DNA of 58,655 bases from NCBI GenBank assembly GCA_015489175.1, contig WGAI01000020.1, positions 1 through 58,655 on the forward strand. Reading direction: 5' to 3'. This DNA comes from Caldifarciminota bacterium (GTDB lineage: Bacteria; Hydrothermota; Hydrothermia; B15-G9). Shown here piece after piece: positions 15,521 to 24,746 of the stretch. The notes beneath the pieces were generated by a model. The model was given only the letters and a program-made list of their open reading frames with translations, was not told the DNA's origin and did not search any database. How positions within the stretch are numbered: the stretch's first letter is position 1; every line of letters begins with the position of its first letter. The translations under genes and the position numbers were made by a program.

Positions 15521-16410
15521 ATTCTGATCTCAAACTCAAGATTTTGTCTCTGCTACTTGCAATAGTCGTGTGGTTCCACGCTGTTACAGAGAAAGTCTAT
15601 ATATCCCATGCCTCGCTTCAAATTGAATACAAACTCCCCCCAAAGACATACATCATAAATTCGCCGCCTAAAGAGTGTGAGCTTTTAGTCCGTGGTAAGG
15701 GCAAGATGCTCATACTTTTCAACCTCCACAAACACAGAGTCACCGTGGATCTATCAAAATACAGGCCCGGTAAGCGTGTGGTCAAAGTGCCCATCCCGAA
15801 CTACCGTGAAGTCGAAATTGTGAGTTGTATGCCCCAGAAAGTTGCCGTAGAACTGGATAAAATGGCAACCAAGAAGGTTAATGTAATTCCTGTTGTTGTT
15901 GGTGCACCGGCTGAAGGGTATAGTGTTGCGGAAGTGAGGGTTGATCCTCCTAAAGTCAAGCTCATAGGCCCATCAAAGTTGATCAGAAACATCAAAAATG
16001 TGCTTACACAAGATGTGGATATAGACGGAACTATACAAAGTTTCGGGAAGCGAGTTAAAGTCATTGTGCCGCAAGATACAACCGGACTGATAACCCCTGA
16101 TCCTCCTGATGTGAATGTCATGGTGACCCTTGAGGAAACCGAGATAGATTCCGTCCTTATCCCGATTGCGGTCAGAAGCTCAAGGTGGAGCTCTTTCAAG
16201 CTTGAGCCTTCAGAAGTTACCCTGTTTTACAGAGTGCCCAAGAGTTTAAAAACGCATATAAAATCCACGCAGTTCCACGCATGGGTAGAGGTGGACACCA
16301 CTGCGGACAGAGGGGACAAGCTGGAACTGCCTGTCAACTCTAAAGGGCCAAAAGATGTCAAAATAGTTGGAACAAATCCATCAAATGTTAAAGTTTTTAT
16401 TCGTAGATAG
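15517..16410 (+). CDS. cdaR: YbbR-domain protein (CdaR-like regulator of CdaA)
   Basis: A 297-residue protein with one N-terminal membrane helix (KILSLLLAIVVWFHAV) and several extracytoplasmic YbbR repeats; typical pieces are TVDLSKYRPGKRVVKVPI, VVVGAPAEGYSVAEVRVDPPKVKLIGP and ITPDPPDVNVMV. CdaR binds CdaA and modulates its cyclase activity. The GTG start overlaps the cdaA stop and has AAGGAGG about 9 bases upstream. Confidence 0.9.
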   Translation: MNSDLKLKILSLLLAIVVWFHAVTEKVYISHASLQIEYKLPPKTYIINSPPKECELLVRGKGKMLILFNLHKHRVTVDLSKYRPGKRVVKVPIPNYREVEIVSCMPQKVAVELDKMATKKVNVIPVVVGAPAEGYSVAEVRVDPPKVKLIGPSKLIRNIKNVLTQDVDIDGTIQSFGKRVKVIVPQDTTGLITPDPPDVNVMVTLEETEIDSVLIPIAVRSSRWSSFKLEPSEVTLFYRVPKSLKTHIKSTQFHAWVEVDTTADRGDKLELPVNSKGPKDVKIVGTNPSNVKVFIRR

Positions 16411-16421
16411 CGAAAAATCGT

Positions 16422-16427
16422 TATAAT
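16422..16427 (+). promoter_or_regulatory. Possible -10 box before the DegT gene
   Basis: TATAAT lies 33 bases before the start of the aminotransferase gene, but no good -35 sits at the proper distance. It may add internal transcription to the cdaA operon. Confidence 0.35.
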
Positions 16428-16460
16428 TTGAGAAGCTTAAAATTTAGGAGGTTGCATGTG

Positions 16461-17561
16461 ATGAAAGTCCCTCTTATTGACCTTGTCAGGCATCATAAGC
16501 CCATATTGGATGAGCTTAATGAGGCCGCTCAGAAGGTGATAGCTTCAGGTAGATATATACTTGGGCCTGAAGTCAAAGCTTTTGAAGAAGAACTTGCTCA
16601 ATATCTTGGTGCCAAACATGTTGTGGGTGTAGGCAACGGGACAGATGCTCTTAGGCTTGCGATAGAAGCCATCAGGTTGAAACCCGGTGATGAGGTTATT
16701 ACAACACCGTTCACATTTGTCGCTACCGCTGAAATCATAGCTGTTGCCTGCGCAAAGCCGGTGTTTGTCGATGTTGAGGACGATACACTCAATATCAATC
16801 CTGATCTCATTGAAGATGCGATAACCGAGCGCACGAAGGCGATCATCCCCGTTCATCTATTCGGTCAGGGCGCAAAGATCGAAAAAATCAACGATATAGC
16901 CAAGAAACATGGGATTGCCGTCATCGAGGATACAGCGCAGGGCATTGGAGCTGAGCGGCATGGCAAAAAACTTGGAACAACGGGCACCATGGGCACGCTC
17001 AGCTTTTTCCCCACCAAAAACCTGTCAGCGCTCGGCGATGCAGGAGCCGTTATAACCAATGACGATGACCTTGCACACATGCTTGTTACGCTGCGGATAC
17101 ACGGTGCAGAAGCCAAATATCATCATGTGAGGCTTGGATTTAACTCAAGGCTCGACGAAATACAGGCGGCTCTTTTGAGGGTCAAACTCAGACACATAGA
17201 CGAATGGAACCGCAGGAGAAGGGAGATCGCCGCCGTTTACACCGATGCTCTTAAAGATTATGTCAGGACACCTGTGGTCGATGAGGGTAATGTGCATATT
17301 TTCCACCAATACACCATCAGAACGGAAAGGAGAGATGAGTTGAGAGAGTATCTCGGCAACAAAGGAATTGCGACTGCCATCCACTATCCCGTGCCGCTCC
17401 ACATGCAGCCCGTATTCCAGTCGCTTGGCTACAAAGAGGGCATGTTCCCGATCGCCGAGAAAGCGGCTCGCGAAGTACTGTCTTTGCCGGTTTTCCCTGA
17501 GATGACAGAGGAAGAGATCGACCATGTGATAAACTCTATCATAGAATTCTTCAAAAAGTGA
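16461..17561 (+). CDS. DegT/DnrJ/EryC1/StrS family sugar aminotransferase
   Basis: A 366-residue PLP enzyme that aminates nucleotide-linked keto sugars for surface polysaccharide synthesis. Motifs: GVGNGTDAL, ITTPFTFVATAEI, VIEDTAQGIGA, and the PLP lysine K186 in SFFPTKNLSALGDAGA, followed by the RIHGAEAKYHHVRLGFNSRLDEIQAA segment. The ATG at 16461 has AGGAGG 9 bases upstream; an upstream TTG frame is spurious. It overlaps the LpxH-like gene by 4 bases. The substrate cannot be told from sequence. Confidence 0.92.
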   Translation: MKVPLIDLVRHHKPILDELNEAAQKVIASGRYILGPEVKAFEEELAQYLGAKHVVGVGNGTDALRLAIEAIRLKPGDEVITTPFTFVATAEIIAVACAKPVFVDVEDDTLNINPDLIEDAITERTKAIIPVHLFGQGAKIEKINDIAKKHGIAVIEDTAQGIGAERHGKKLGTTGTMGTLSFFPTKNLSALGDAGAVITNDDDLAHMLVTLRIHGAEAKYHHVRLGFNSRLDEIQAALLRVKLRHIDEWNRRRREIAAVYTDALKDYVRTPVVDEGNVHIFHQYTIRTERRDELREYLGNKGIATAIHYPVPLHMQPVFQSLGYKEGMFPIAEKAAREVLSLPVFPEMTEEEIDHVINSIIEFFKK

Positions 17562-18304
17562 AAATTTATTTGATCTCTGATTCCCATTTTGGCTCCGATC
17601 GCGGCAAACTTCCGAGCCGTAAAAGGGAGGAGCTTTTTTTTGAATTTCTCAGGATGGCCCGGTCCGATGCTGACTTGCTAATTCTGCTCGGCGATATTTT
17701 TGATTTCTGGTTCGAGTATAAGCATGTAATACCGGGCCATTACTTTCATATTCTGAAAGAGCTACACGATTTTGCGAGCTCCATCGAGACCCATTTCGTG
17801 GGAGGTAATCACGACCTATGGGTGGATGGTTTCATCGAGTCACTCAACATATCTGTCCACAGGGAAAGTTTTGAGTTTGAACTTGATGGCAGGAAGCTGT
17901 TCTTCGCACATGGAGACAAGCTAAGGAACACCGATCTCGGGGGCAAAACGGTTAGGATGATCCTCTCAAACAAAGTCTCCATCGGCCTTTTCTCTCTCAT
18001 CCATCCTGACATTGCCTATGAGATTGCGAGATTTGTCTCAAATGCGTCGAGGAACAGGTCATCAAAGGAAGAAGCGCCGTCGAACCCGATGCCTAACGCC
18101 GCTGTCGAACTCTTTGAGGAAGGGTACAGCCTTGTTGCGCTTGGACATACACATGTGCCATATCTGGATTACTGGAACGATAAGATATTTCTTAGCACCG
18201 GCGATTGGTATAATGTATTCAACTACGCGGTGGTAACGGAAAGCGAGGTGTCGCTTTATTGGTATCTTGAGAATCGAAAGAAAACGATTAAGTGGAAGTC
18301 TTAA
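17558..18304 (+). CDS. lpxH: UDP-2,3-diacylglucosamine diphosphatase-like metallophosphoesterase
   Basis: A 248-residue calcineurin-like phosphoesterase. Metal motifs in order: SDSHFG, GDIFDFWFEY, GGNHDLWVDG, FFAHGDKLRNTDLGGK and LGHTHVP. The order, the D-x-W-F after GDIFD and the length match LpxH-type enzymes that hydrolyse UDP-diacylglucosamine to lipid X in lipid A synthesis. It starts with GTG overlapping the upstream aminotransferase stop and converges with an LpxL/HtrB-like gene (17-base overlap), consistent with a lipid A role. LpxH versus the functional analogue LpxG/LpxI cannot be fixed by eye. Confidence 0.8.
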   Translation: MKIYLISDSHFGSDRGKLPSRKREELFFEFLRMARSDADLLILLGDIFDFWFEYKHVIPGHYFHILKELHDFASSIETHFVGGNHDLWVDGFIESLNISVHRESFEFELDGRKLFFAHGDKLRNTDLGGKTVRMILSNKVSIGLFSLIHPDIAYEIARFVSNASRNRSSKEEAPSNPMPNAAVELFEEGYSLVALGHTHVPYLDYWNDKIFLSTGDWYNVFNYAVVTESEVSLYWYLENRKKTIKWKS

Positions 18305-19193
18305 GGGCGGTCTCAGGCCATAGTGGCCTGAACATGAGCCATTGATCTGGCATTTGCCTTATGAGTTTTTCAAGGTCTCTGAGTATCTGCTCAGCGTAGA
18401 ACTTGACTATTTCGGTGCGATTACCTTTCAATCCCGGGATGATCGGCTTTCCCATTAACCTCACACGATAGCGAAGTTTGCCAAGTCTCTGGCTGTAAAC
18501 AGGTATCAAAGTAGCTCCTGTGGCCATAGCGAGCTTGATGTGGGCAGTGACAAGCCGCGTTGGCCTGCCAAAAAATGTCAGTGTGATATTTGAGTTGGGG
18601 TCAGGCCATTCCACGCCTGTGGCCACGATGCCGTTGTTTAAAAGCCTTTTGATGGCCTCTCTGATGGTATGCGTGTTGGCAGGAGTAGTGTAAAGTCCAA
18701 GCTCGTTCCTTATGCGGTTCTGCTGGATGTGGGCGCTGTAAGGGTTGGGGTATGTTAAGAGCTGCGGCGACTCATACCTGTTAGCAAAAGCGATCGCAGG
18801 TATGTCGAAGTTGCCGATATGACCGCTCACGATCAATGTCCCCTTTCCTCTTTTCTTCGATGCATAGTACACCTGTTCAAATTCTGCATCAAACTCAATC
18901 CTGTCGAGATAGTGCATCTCAGGCTTTGATAACACCTTAAAGAGGTCATAGTAAACATATCCGGATGTAACAATGATTTTTCTGAATAGCCTGTGAATCT
19001 GGCGTTTTTTGTAGTGTGGAAATACAACCCTGAGGTTGCTCGTGACAGCCCGATACAGGTTACTCTTCTGCGCCATGGATATACCTGTCACGATGTGAGC
19101 AAGCATCTCGATGAACCATGGCGGAGCATGTCGCCCGAGGAACATCCCGGTTTGCCATCCTTTTGAACTGTTAAAAAAATCCTGTAAGTCCAT
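18288..19193 (-). CDS. LpxL/HtrB family lipid A acyltransferase
   Basis: A 301-residue lysophospholipid acyltransferase-type enzyme that adds secondary acyl chains to lipid A. The catalytic H-x4-D motif is in VSGHIGNFDIPAIAF; the second motif GNGIVATGVEWPDPNSN and GRPTRLVTAHIKLAMATGATLIPVY are also typical of the HtrB branch. No clear membrane helix is seen beyond the weak N-terminal hydrophobic patch. Its 3' end overlaps the convergent LpxH-like gene by 17 bases. Confidence 0.85.
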   Translation of the reverse strand: MDLQDFFNSSKGWQTGMFLGRHAPPWFIEMLAHIVTGISMAQKSNLYRAVTSNLRVVFPHYKKRQIHRLFRKIIVTSGYVYYDLFKVLSKPEMHYLDRIEFDAEFEQVYYASKKRGKGTLIVSGHIGNFDIPAIAFANRYESPQLLTYPNPYSAHIQQNRIRNELGLYTTPANTHTIREAIKRLLNNGIVATGVEWPDPNSNITLTFFGRPTRLVTAHIKLAMATGATLIPVYSQRLGKLRYRVRLMGKPIIPGLKGNRTEIVKFYAEQILRDLEKLIRQMPDQWLMFRPLWPETALKTST

Positions 19194-19395
19194 AACCTAA
19201 CCCCTTTGTCTCAATGAAGTGTTTATGTTGGGACTTTTATGATAAACCACTCATTCACCTCGTGCATGTTAAGTGCGTCCTGTATACACACACTTTACAG
19301 GCCTTAAGTGGGTTCAGGTGATAAACAAATCGGTTTGCAATCTTCTACAGGTAGATTTACCATTGACACAAATTTTATAAAAGGGAGGCATTGAG
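19194..19395. other. Divergent intergenic region
   Basis: It lies between the minus-strand acyltransferase and the plus-strand LVIVD gene. It contains the imperfect hairpin CCTGTA...TACAGG (about 19279-19301). TATAAA lies near 19376, but I cannot pair it with a good -35. No gene seen. Confidence 0.4.
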
Positions 19396-21528
19396 ATGTC
19401 ACAGTTCATGATGCTGATGTTAGCGACTGCCCTCACAGGACAGCCGAATGTCACGCTCACCGAACACGATTCCATGAATGTCAGGTTCATCGGAAGGTGG
19501 AATTTCGGCATGGCGAGAGCGATCTACATGCAGGATACACTGGCCTTTTTGGGATCAGGCAATGGTGTGTATGTAATTGGCATCGAAAATGATGTGGCTC
19601 CTCACCTCATATCCGAATTCGCCACCCGTGGCGTCGTTATGGACATTTTTGTGGAAAACGACCGCATCTATATCGCTGACGGAGAAGATGGAGGACTTGA
19701 GATATGGGACATCAGCGATTTGTCTGCCCCGCATAGATTGGGTTCCTTACAGACAGAGGGAGATGCCTTAGGGATTTTCGTTTCCGGCAATTACGCTTAT
19801 CTTGCCGACGGATATAACGGCTGGCTCAAGATTATGGATGTAACCGATCCATCAAATCCCGTGCAGCTAAGCCGATTTTACGCCCCATACGCCAGCGATG
19901 TCTATGTTGTCGGAAATTACGCCTACATTACAGAGGGAAGGAACGGGCTTGCGATTGTCGATGTGAGCGACCCTTCCAATCCTCAGAGCATGGCGTCATT
20001 TGACACTCCGGGATATGCAACAGGCGTGTATGTCACAGGCAACTGCGCCTATGTCGCAGATGGCAATTCAGGTCTGAGGATCATCGATGTGAGCGTTCCG
20101 TCGTCACCACATGAGATCGGTTATGTGGATAACATTCAAGCAGTTAAATGCTTTGTGGCAGATGGCTATGCTTATGCTGCAAGCGGAAATCCAACCCTTT
20201 ACATGGTAGATGTCTCTGATCCTTCTAACCCTGAAGCTGTTTCCTATTATTACGGCGTCCAGCTGTTCAACGATGTGTATGTGAGAAACGGGTATGCTTA
20301 CACGGCCAACGGTTATGACGAGCTCAGCATAATCGATGTCAGGGACACAGCCAACCTCGAAATCGTAGGAAGATATAACACGATTTCAGGATACGCATTC
20401 GGCATAAGTGCGTCGGGGAACTCAGCCTATCTTGTCGGCGAAGGCGACATCTACGACACATCAGGATGGTTCAGAATTATTGACATCAGTGACCCATCTA
20501 ACCCAACGGAAACAGGGTATGCACCCATCATGCAGTCACCGAGAGACATATCGGCTGATAGCAATTACGCCTACATCGTAGGCTTTGAGACATTTCAGAT
20601 TGTGGAAGTCGATACATCACCTCCTCGTGTCATCGCTTCACTGAATTACCCCTACACCGAACTGCGCAGGGTAACGAAATACGGCAATCATGCATACGCA
20701 TTTGTCGATTCCTCCGTCCGCATTATCGACATCAGCGATCGCTTGAGCCCTTATGAGGTTGGCAGATACGATATGCCATATTACACACCAAACGGGATGG
20801 TGGGCCTGTTCCTTGCCGACACTATACTCTATGTGGCAGACGACACCGCGGGTTTATTTGTCCTTGATGTCAGCGATCCTCAAAACCCGGCATTGATCTC
20901 AAACTATCGCGATGATGGGGCAGCGAACGACATCTATGTTAGGGGCAATTACGCATACCTTGCAGATGGATGGGCTGGCCTTAAGGTTTTGGATGTCAGT
21001 GACCCGCATAACATAACTGAGATATCAAGTTATTCTACACCTGCAAACGCTATCAGGGTTTACGGAGCAATCGATAAACTATATCTCTCACTTGGAGCCA
21101 GTTTCTATACTTTTGACATCACCAATCCTACAAACCCTCAATTTGAAGGATATTACGAAGTTGCCGGTTTTGTGGATAAATTTGCTTATGGCATGGGGTA
21201 TTTACTTACAGCGGAATATGATGCAGGCATGGGGATCTACGAATATCATCCCGATAACGCCATAAGTGAGGGCGACGAATCAGCTATACCGTCCGATATC
21301 ATAATCTCAAACGGTTCTCTGAACCTGACATTTACAGTCAAGAGAGGCGCAACGATGGATATCGAACTGTTTGACATATCAGGCCGTCGGCTGTGGCATG
21401 GAAGCTTTACCGAGGGCAAACATCACCTGAGCAAGACCATGCATTCGGGGGTTTACATCCTTAGGTCGGTGCTACATGCCGCATGGGGGACACGGTCGAG
21501 TTCCCAGAAGATTTTGGTCGTCGATTAG
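19396..21528 (+). CDS. Secreted LVIVD-repeat beta-propeller protein with type IX-like sorting domain
   Basis: A 710-residue exported protein. After a short signal-like N-terminus, about 14 repeats of about 42 residues follow, each with the form VYVxGNYAYxADGxxGLxIIDVSDPSNPxxxG, the LVIVD pattern of surface beta-propellers. The C-terminus (residues about 630-710) is a sorting domain: DIELFDISGRRLWHG, EGKHH, SGVYILR. The repeats probably mediate binding or adhesion on the cell surface; the ligand is unknown. GGGAGG 7 bases before the ATG fixes the start. The sorting domain is nearly the same as in the fragment at 1-207. Confidence 0.88.
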   Translation: MSQFMMLMLATALTGQPNVTLTEHDSMNVRFIGRWNFGMARAIYMQDTLAFLGSGNGVYVIGIENDVAPHLISEFATRGVVMDIFVENDRIYIADGEDGGLEIWDISDLSAPHRLGSLQTEGDALGIFVSGNYAYLADGYNGWLKIMDVTDPSNPVQLSRFYAPYASDVYVVGNYAYITEGRNGLAIVDVSDPSNPQSMASFDTPGYATGVYVTGNCAYVADGNSGLRIIDVSVPSSPHEIGYVDNIQAVKCFVADGYAYAASGNPTLYMVDVSDPSNPEAVSYYYGVQLFNDVYVRNGYAYTANGYDELSIIDVRDTANLEIVGRYNTISGYAFGISASGNSAYLVGEGDIYDTSGWFRIIDISDPSNPTETGYAPIMQSPRDISADSNYAYIVGFETFQIVEVDTSPPRVIASLNYPYTELRRVTKYGNHAYAFVDSSVRIIDISDRLSPYEVGRYDMPYYTPNGMVGLFLADTILYVADDTAGLFVLDVSDPQNPALISNYRDDGAANDIYVRGNYAYLADGWAGLKVLDVSDPHNITEISSYSTPANAIRVYGAIDKLYLSLGASFYTFDITNPTNPQFEGYYEVAGFVDKFAYGMGYLLTAEYDAGMGIYEYHPDNAISEGDESAIPSDIIISNGSLNLTFTVKRGATMDIELFDISGRRLWHGSFTEGKHHLSKTMHSGVYILRSVLHAAWGTRSSSQKILVVD

Positions 21529-21670
21529 AACGCACATAGCTTTCTATAAGTTGGTGAGGCTAATAAACTATCGCTAAATGTGGTAGCTCTGCTCAATTGG
21601 CCACGCACTTGCCATAACGCAAAATCTGCAAAATTCTAACCGAGAAACGCTCAAGGATTTCGGAAATTTC
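21529..21670. other. Intergenic, no gene seen
   Basis: 142 bases of no recognised content precede a good promoter at 21671. Confidence 0.4.
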
Positions 21671-21700
21671 TTGACCGCCAGTTCGCTATGGCATTAAAAT
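21671..21700 (+). promoter_or_regulatory. Promoter of the 21725-26895 operon
   Basis: TTGACC (21671-21676), 18-base spacer, TAAAAT (21695-21700). The predicted start lies near 21707, immediately before AAGGAGG at 21713-21719 and the ATG at 21725, giving a leader of less than 20 bases. Confidence 0.75.
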
Positions 21701-21724
21701 CCAGTCAAAAGAAGGAGGTTGGGG

Positions 21725-22468
21725 ATGTTAAAAAGAATATTTGCTTTAATAGGTTTGGCATTGCCATACACTCTTTTAGCCCAGGACACCACATCGACTG
21801 GTGGGGGTTTACCAGACACAACTCAGAACTATATGGTTGGGCCACATGGTGTGTCGTTGCTTACAATTGCGCTGATAGTCTTTGCTATTTACATAATCGT
21901 CATTTTTGTGTATTTCGGTTACCTTCTCCACAAAACAGCCGAGCTCCAGAGAAAGAACAAGTTAGATATTGATATGAGCCGTCTTCCACTTGGCATACCT
22001 GAAGGGTCTGTCAGATCGACTGTTACTTTGAGCTTCATTTTTATCTTCGTGTTGTGGCTGTTTGTCTCCACAGCCGTGCACGGAAAGCCGGATGTACCTG
22101 AGCAGCTGTTTGGCATCTTGATGGCGATTGTAGGCTTCTATTTTGGATCGAGGGCGAGTTCATCAGCTGGAGAACATGTTGTGCCTCAGGAAAGGCATGG
22201 CACTATCAGGGGGCGCGTGAAACTTGAAGGCAGTAACGACCACTCAGGGGTCAGAGTCAAAATTGAGGAGACGGGAGCTTCTGCCGTTACTTCAAGTTCA
22301 GGCGAGTTCGTTATTGAAGATGTGCCTCCAGGGACATACACCCTGACATTTGAAAGAGAGGGTTATCTGGATAGAACTGTCGATCATGTTAGGGTTACAA
22401 GCGGTGGTGTGGCCTCTATCGGCGTGATTGAGCTTATAAAACTTGACTTTGATGACGACGAAATTTAG
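21725..22468 (+). CDS. Membrane protein with carboxypeptidase-regulatory-like domain
   Basis: A 247-residue protein of unknown role. A signal-like N-terminus (LKRIFALIGLALPYTLLAQ) precedes a membrane helix (LTIALIVFAIYIIVIFVYFGYLL), a charged loop, another membrane helix (VTLSFIFIFVLWLFVSTAV) and a short hydrophobic stretch (LFGILMAIVGFYFGSRA). The last 80 residues form a beta-sandwich of the carboxypeptidase-regulatory/CNA-B type: TIRGRVKLEGS, SSSGEFVIEDVPPGTYTLTFEREGY. It starts the operon with amidase, RecJ, guanine deaminase and MtgA. The ATG at 21725 is fixed by AGGAGG six bases upstream. Confidence 0.7.
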   Translation: MLKRIFALIGLALPYTLLAQDTTSTGGGLPDTTQNYMVGPHGVSLLTIALIVFAIYIIVIFVYFGYLLHKTAELQRKNKLDIDMSRLPLGIPEGSVRSTVTLSFIFIFVLWLFVSTAVHGKPDVPEQLFGILMAIVGFYFGSRASSSAGEHVVPQERHGTIRGRVKLEGSNDHSGVRVKIEETGASAVTSSSGEFVIEDVPPGTYTLTFEREGYLDRTVDHVRVTSGGVASIGVIELIKLDFDDDEI

Positions 22469-22487
22469 ATGAACGGAGGATTAAATC

Positions 22488-23045
22488 ATGGCAAAAAGGA
22501 TATTTTTGTGCGCCGGCCACAGTAAAGTATCGCCCGGCTATGTTACCCGTGAGTTCAGGGAATTTGATCTGAACTACGAGGCTTTGAAAATCGTATCAAA
22601 ACGGCTTCAAAAGATGGGTTTCGAGGTCATAGAGCTCGATGAGGCAGTCTATGATCTACCTTATCCACAATATCTTACGCGTAGGATAGAGATAATTAAC
22701 GAAACGCATGCATCACGCAGAATAGATCTGGCGATAGACCTTCACCACAACTCGTCCTCTTCGGTGAGGGCAAACGGATCATGGTTTATTTACGGCTCCG
22801 AATCCGGTGGGCAGCTCTCGAGGATTATGGCGGCGTCCATGCAGAGCATAGGCCACAAAGCCAGAGATATAAGCCTTGAAGAGCTCGGGCGCAGGCTTGG
22901 ATTTATAAAGAAGACACACCCTGTCGCTGTGATCATCGAAAATGCGTTCATGAGCGGGTCAGTAGATAAACTGATCCTCAGATTTGCAAGAGGTTTGCTT
23001 TACAACGCTGTTGCTGATGCGATAGCCGATTCGCTCAATAGTTGA
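22488..23045 (+). CDS. N-acetylmuramoyl-L-alanine amidase (Amidase_3)
   Basis: A 185-residue enzyme of the AmiC/CwlD fold that cuts the amide between muramic acid and the stem peptide. Zinc ligands and catalytic residues can be followed: AGH near residue 10, the E in FREFDLNYE, the HH in DLHHNSSSS and the E in VIIENAFMS. There is no signal peptide (it starts MAKRIFLCAGH), so it may act on cytoplasmic wall fragments or on another substrate. GGAGG lies 12 bases before the ATG. Confidence 0.85.
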   Translation: MAKRIFLCAGHSKVSPGYVTREFREFDLNYEALKIVSKRLQKMGFEVIELDEAVYDLPYPQYLTRRIEIINETHASRRIDLAIDLHHNSSSSVRANGSWFIYGSESGGQLSRIMAASMQSIGHKARDISLEELGRRLGFIKKTHPVAVIIENAFMSGSVDKLILRFARGLLYNAVADAIADSLNS

Positions 23046-23054
23046 TATTTTGTT

Positions 23055-24746
23055 ATGAGAAAAAGGTGGATAAAGCGTCCTGACTCATTTAACAGCGATC
23101 AGGTAGCCAGAGAATATCGGATACCTCGAGCGATAGCCAGAATTCTGGCAACAAGAGGAATCTCCTCCTCTCAAATCCTTGAATTTTTAGATCCTGATCT
23201 GAAGAAATTGCATTCTCCCCTGCTGCTCAATGACATCGATGTGGCGATCTATAGGTTGCGCGAAGCTATAGATAACGGGGAAACCATTTTCATTTATGGA
23301 GATTATGATGTTGATGGAGTGACATCCCTCGCATTGCTTTACCGAAACCTGAAACGGCTTGGGGCGAAAAAGCTTATTCCTTACATCCCTGACCGTTTCG
23401 TCGAGGGATACGGATTGTCAGAAAAAGGAATTTACGAGGCGAAGGAGAACGGAGCTTCCCTCATCATAACCGTCGATTCCGGGATAACTGCCATCAAGGA
23501 AATCAAGCTCGCATCGGAGCTCGGCATAGATGTGATCGTGACCGACCACCATGAGCCAAAAGACGAGTTGCCTAAGGCACTCGCTCTTGTCAATCCCAAG
23601 CTCGGCAAATACCCGTTCAAATTGCTTGCGGGCGTGGGGGTTACCTACAAGTTTCTTGAGGCCTTCTACAGCGAGTTCGACATCCCCACCAAAAGTTTGA
23701 TGTGGGATCTCGATCTTGTTGCTCTCGGAACGGTTGCAGACCTCGTGCCTTTGATAGACGAGAACCGCATTCTGACGAAATACGGCCTCATCGTGCTCGA
23801 AAAAACGCGTAAGGTCGGATTGATGGCGTTGAAGAATATCGCTCGTTTGAACGGCGGCCCAATGCAGGCGTGGCACATCTCATTCATACTTGGCCCGAGA
23901 CTGAATGCCATGGGAAGACTATCCACAGCCATGAAATCCTTGCAGCTTTTGATAACCCGAAACGGCCAGCAAGCGCTTGAGCTTGCGCGTGAGCTCGAAA
24001 TTGCCAACAAGAACAGACAATCAATTGAGCGTGAGATATTCAAAGAGGCTGTGGAGATCGTAGAAAATGAGATAGACCTTGACAGCGAACATGTCCTTGT
24101 GTTAGGCAAAGATGGATGGCACGAAGGCGTTATCGGCATTGTCGCATCAAGACTTGTGGATCGATATCGCCGCCCTGTGCTGCTTGTCAGTTTTAAGGAT
24201 GGGCTTGGAAAAGGCTCTGCCCGCAGCATAAGGGAATTCCCATTGCACGACGCTTTGAAACAGGCGGAGGAGCATCTCGAATCATTTGGTGGCCACCAGT
24301 TTGCAGCCGGGTTTAAAGTCACCGAGGAGAACCTTGATAAACTTGCGGCGAGTTTAAACCGCATAGCGTCTGAGATGTTGTCAGATACCGAGTTTCTGCC
24401 CGAGCTTGAATATGATGCTGAGGTAGTCCTTGCCGAAATCGACAGGGAATTCATGTTTTATTACGATAAGCTTGCGCCGTTCGGATACGGCAATCCCCAG
24501 CCACTGCTCCTCGCAAGAAATGTCGAGATAGTGTCAAAACCCCGAATCGTTAAGAACAGACATGTTAAGTTTTCGGTAAGTGATGGGACGGACAGAAGGG
24601 CAGTAATATTTTTCGATGGAATTGAAAGGATTGAGGATTTATGGGTTGGCAGAGTAATCGATATCCTGTTCTCAATAAAAGGGGACGATCTCAAACTTGT
24701 TGATTTCAGAGATGCCAACGAAAACGGAGAAAGGAGCGAGCAATGA
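23055..24746 (+). CDS. recJ: Single-stranded-DNA-specific exonuclease RecJ
   Basis: A 563-residue DHH-family 5'-3' exonuclease in recombination and mismatch repair. Motifs: GDYDVDGVTS (residues about 80-89), TVDSGIT, VTDHHEPKDELP, and the DHHA1 part with GWHEGVIGIVASRL and GSARSI, plus SFGGHQFAAGF; a C-terminal OB-fold follows (VIFFDGIERIEDLW). No obvious ribosome-binding site precedes its ATG, 9 bases behind the amidase stop. It overlaps the next gene by 4 bases. Confidence 0.95.
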   Translation: MRKRWIKRPDSFNSDQVAREYRIPRAIARILATRGISSSQILEFLDPDLKKLHSPLLLNDIDVAIYRLREAIDNGETIFIYGDYDVDGVTSLALLYRNLKRLGAKKLIPYIPDRFVEGYGLSEKGIYEAKENGASLIITVDSGITAIKEIKLASELGIDVIVTDHHEPKDELPKALALVNPKLGKYPFKLLAGVGVTYKFLEAFYSEFDIPTKSLMWDLDLVALGTVADLVPLIDENRILTKYGLIVLEKTRKVGLMALKNIARLNGGPMQAWHISFILGPRLNAMGRLSTAMKSLQLLITRNGQQALELARELEIANKNRQSIEREIFKEAVEIVENEIDLDSEHVLVLGKDGWHEGVIGIVASRLVDRYRRPVLLVSFKDGLGKGSARSIREFPLHDALKQAEEHLESFGGHQFAAGFKVTEENLDKLAASLNRIASEMLSDTEFLPELEYDAEVVLAEIDREFMFYYDKLAPFGYGNPQPLLLARNVEIVSKPRIVKNRHVKFSVSDGTDRRAVIFFDGIERIEDLWVGRVIDILFSIKGDDLKLVDFRDANENGERSEQ

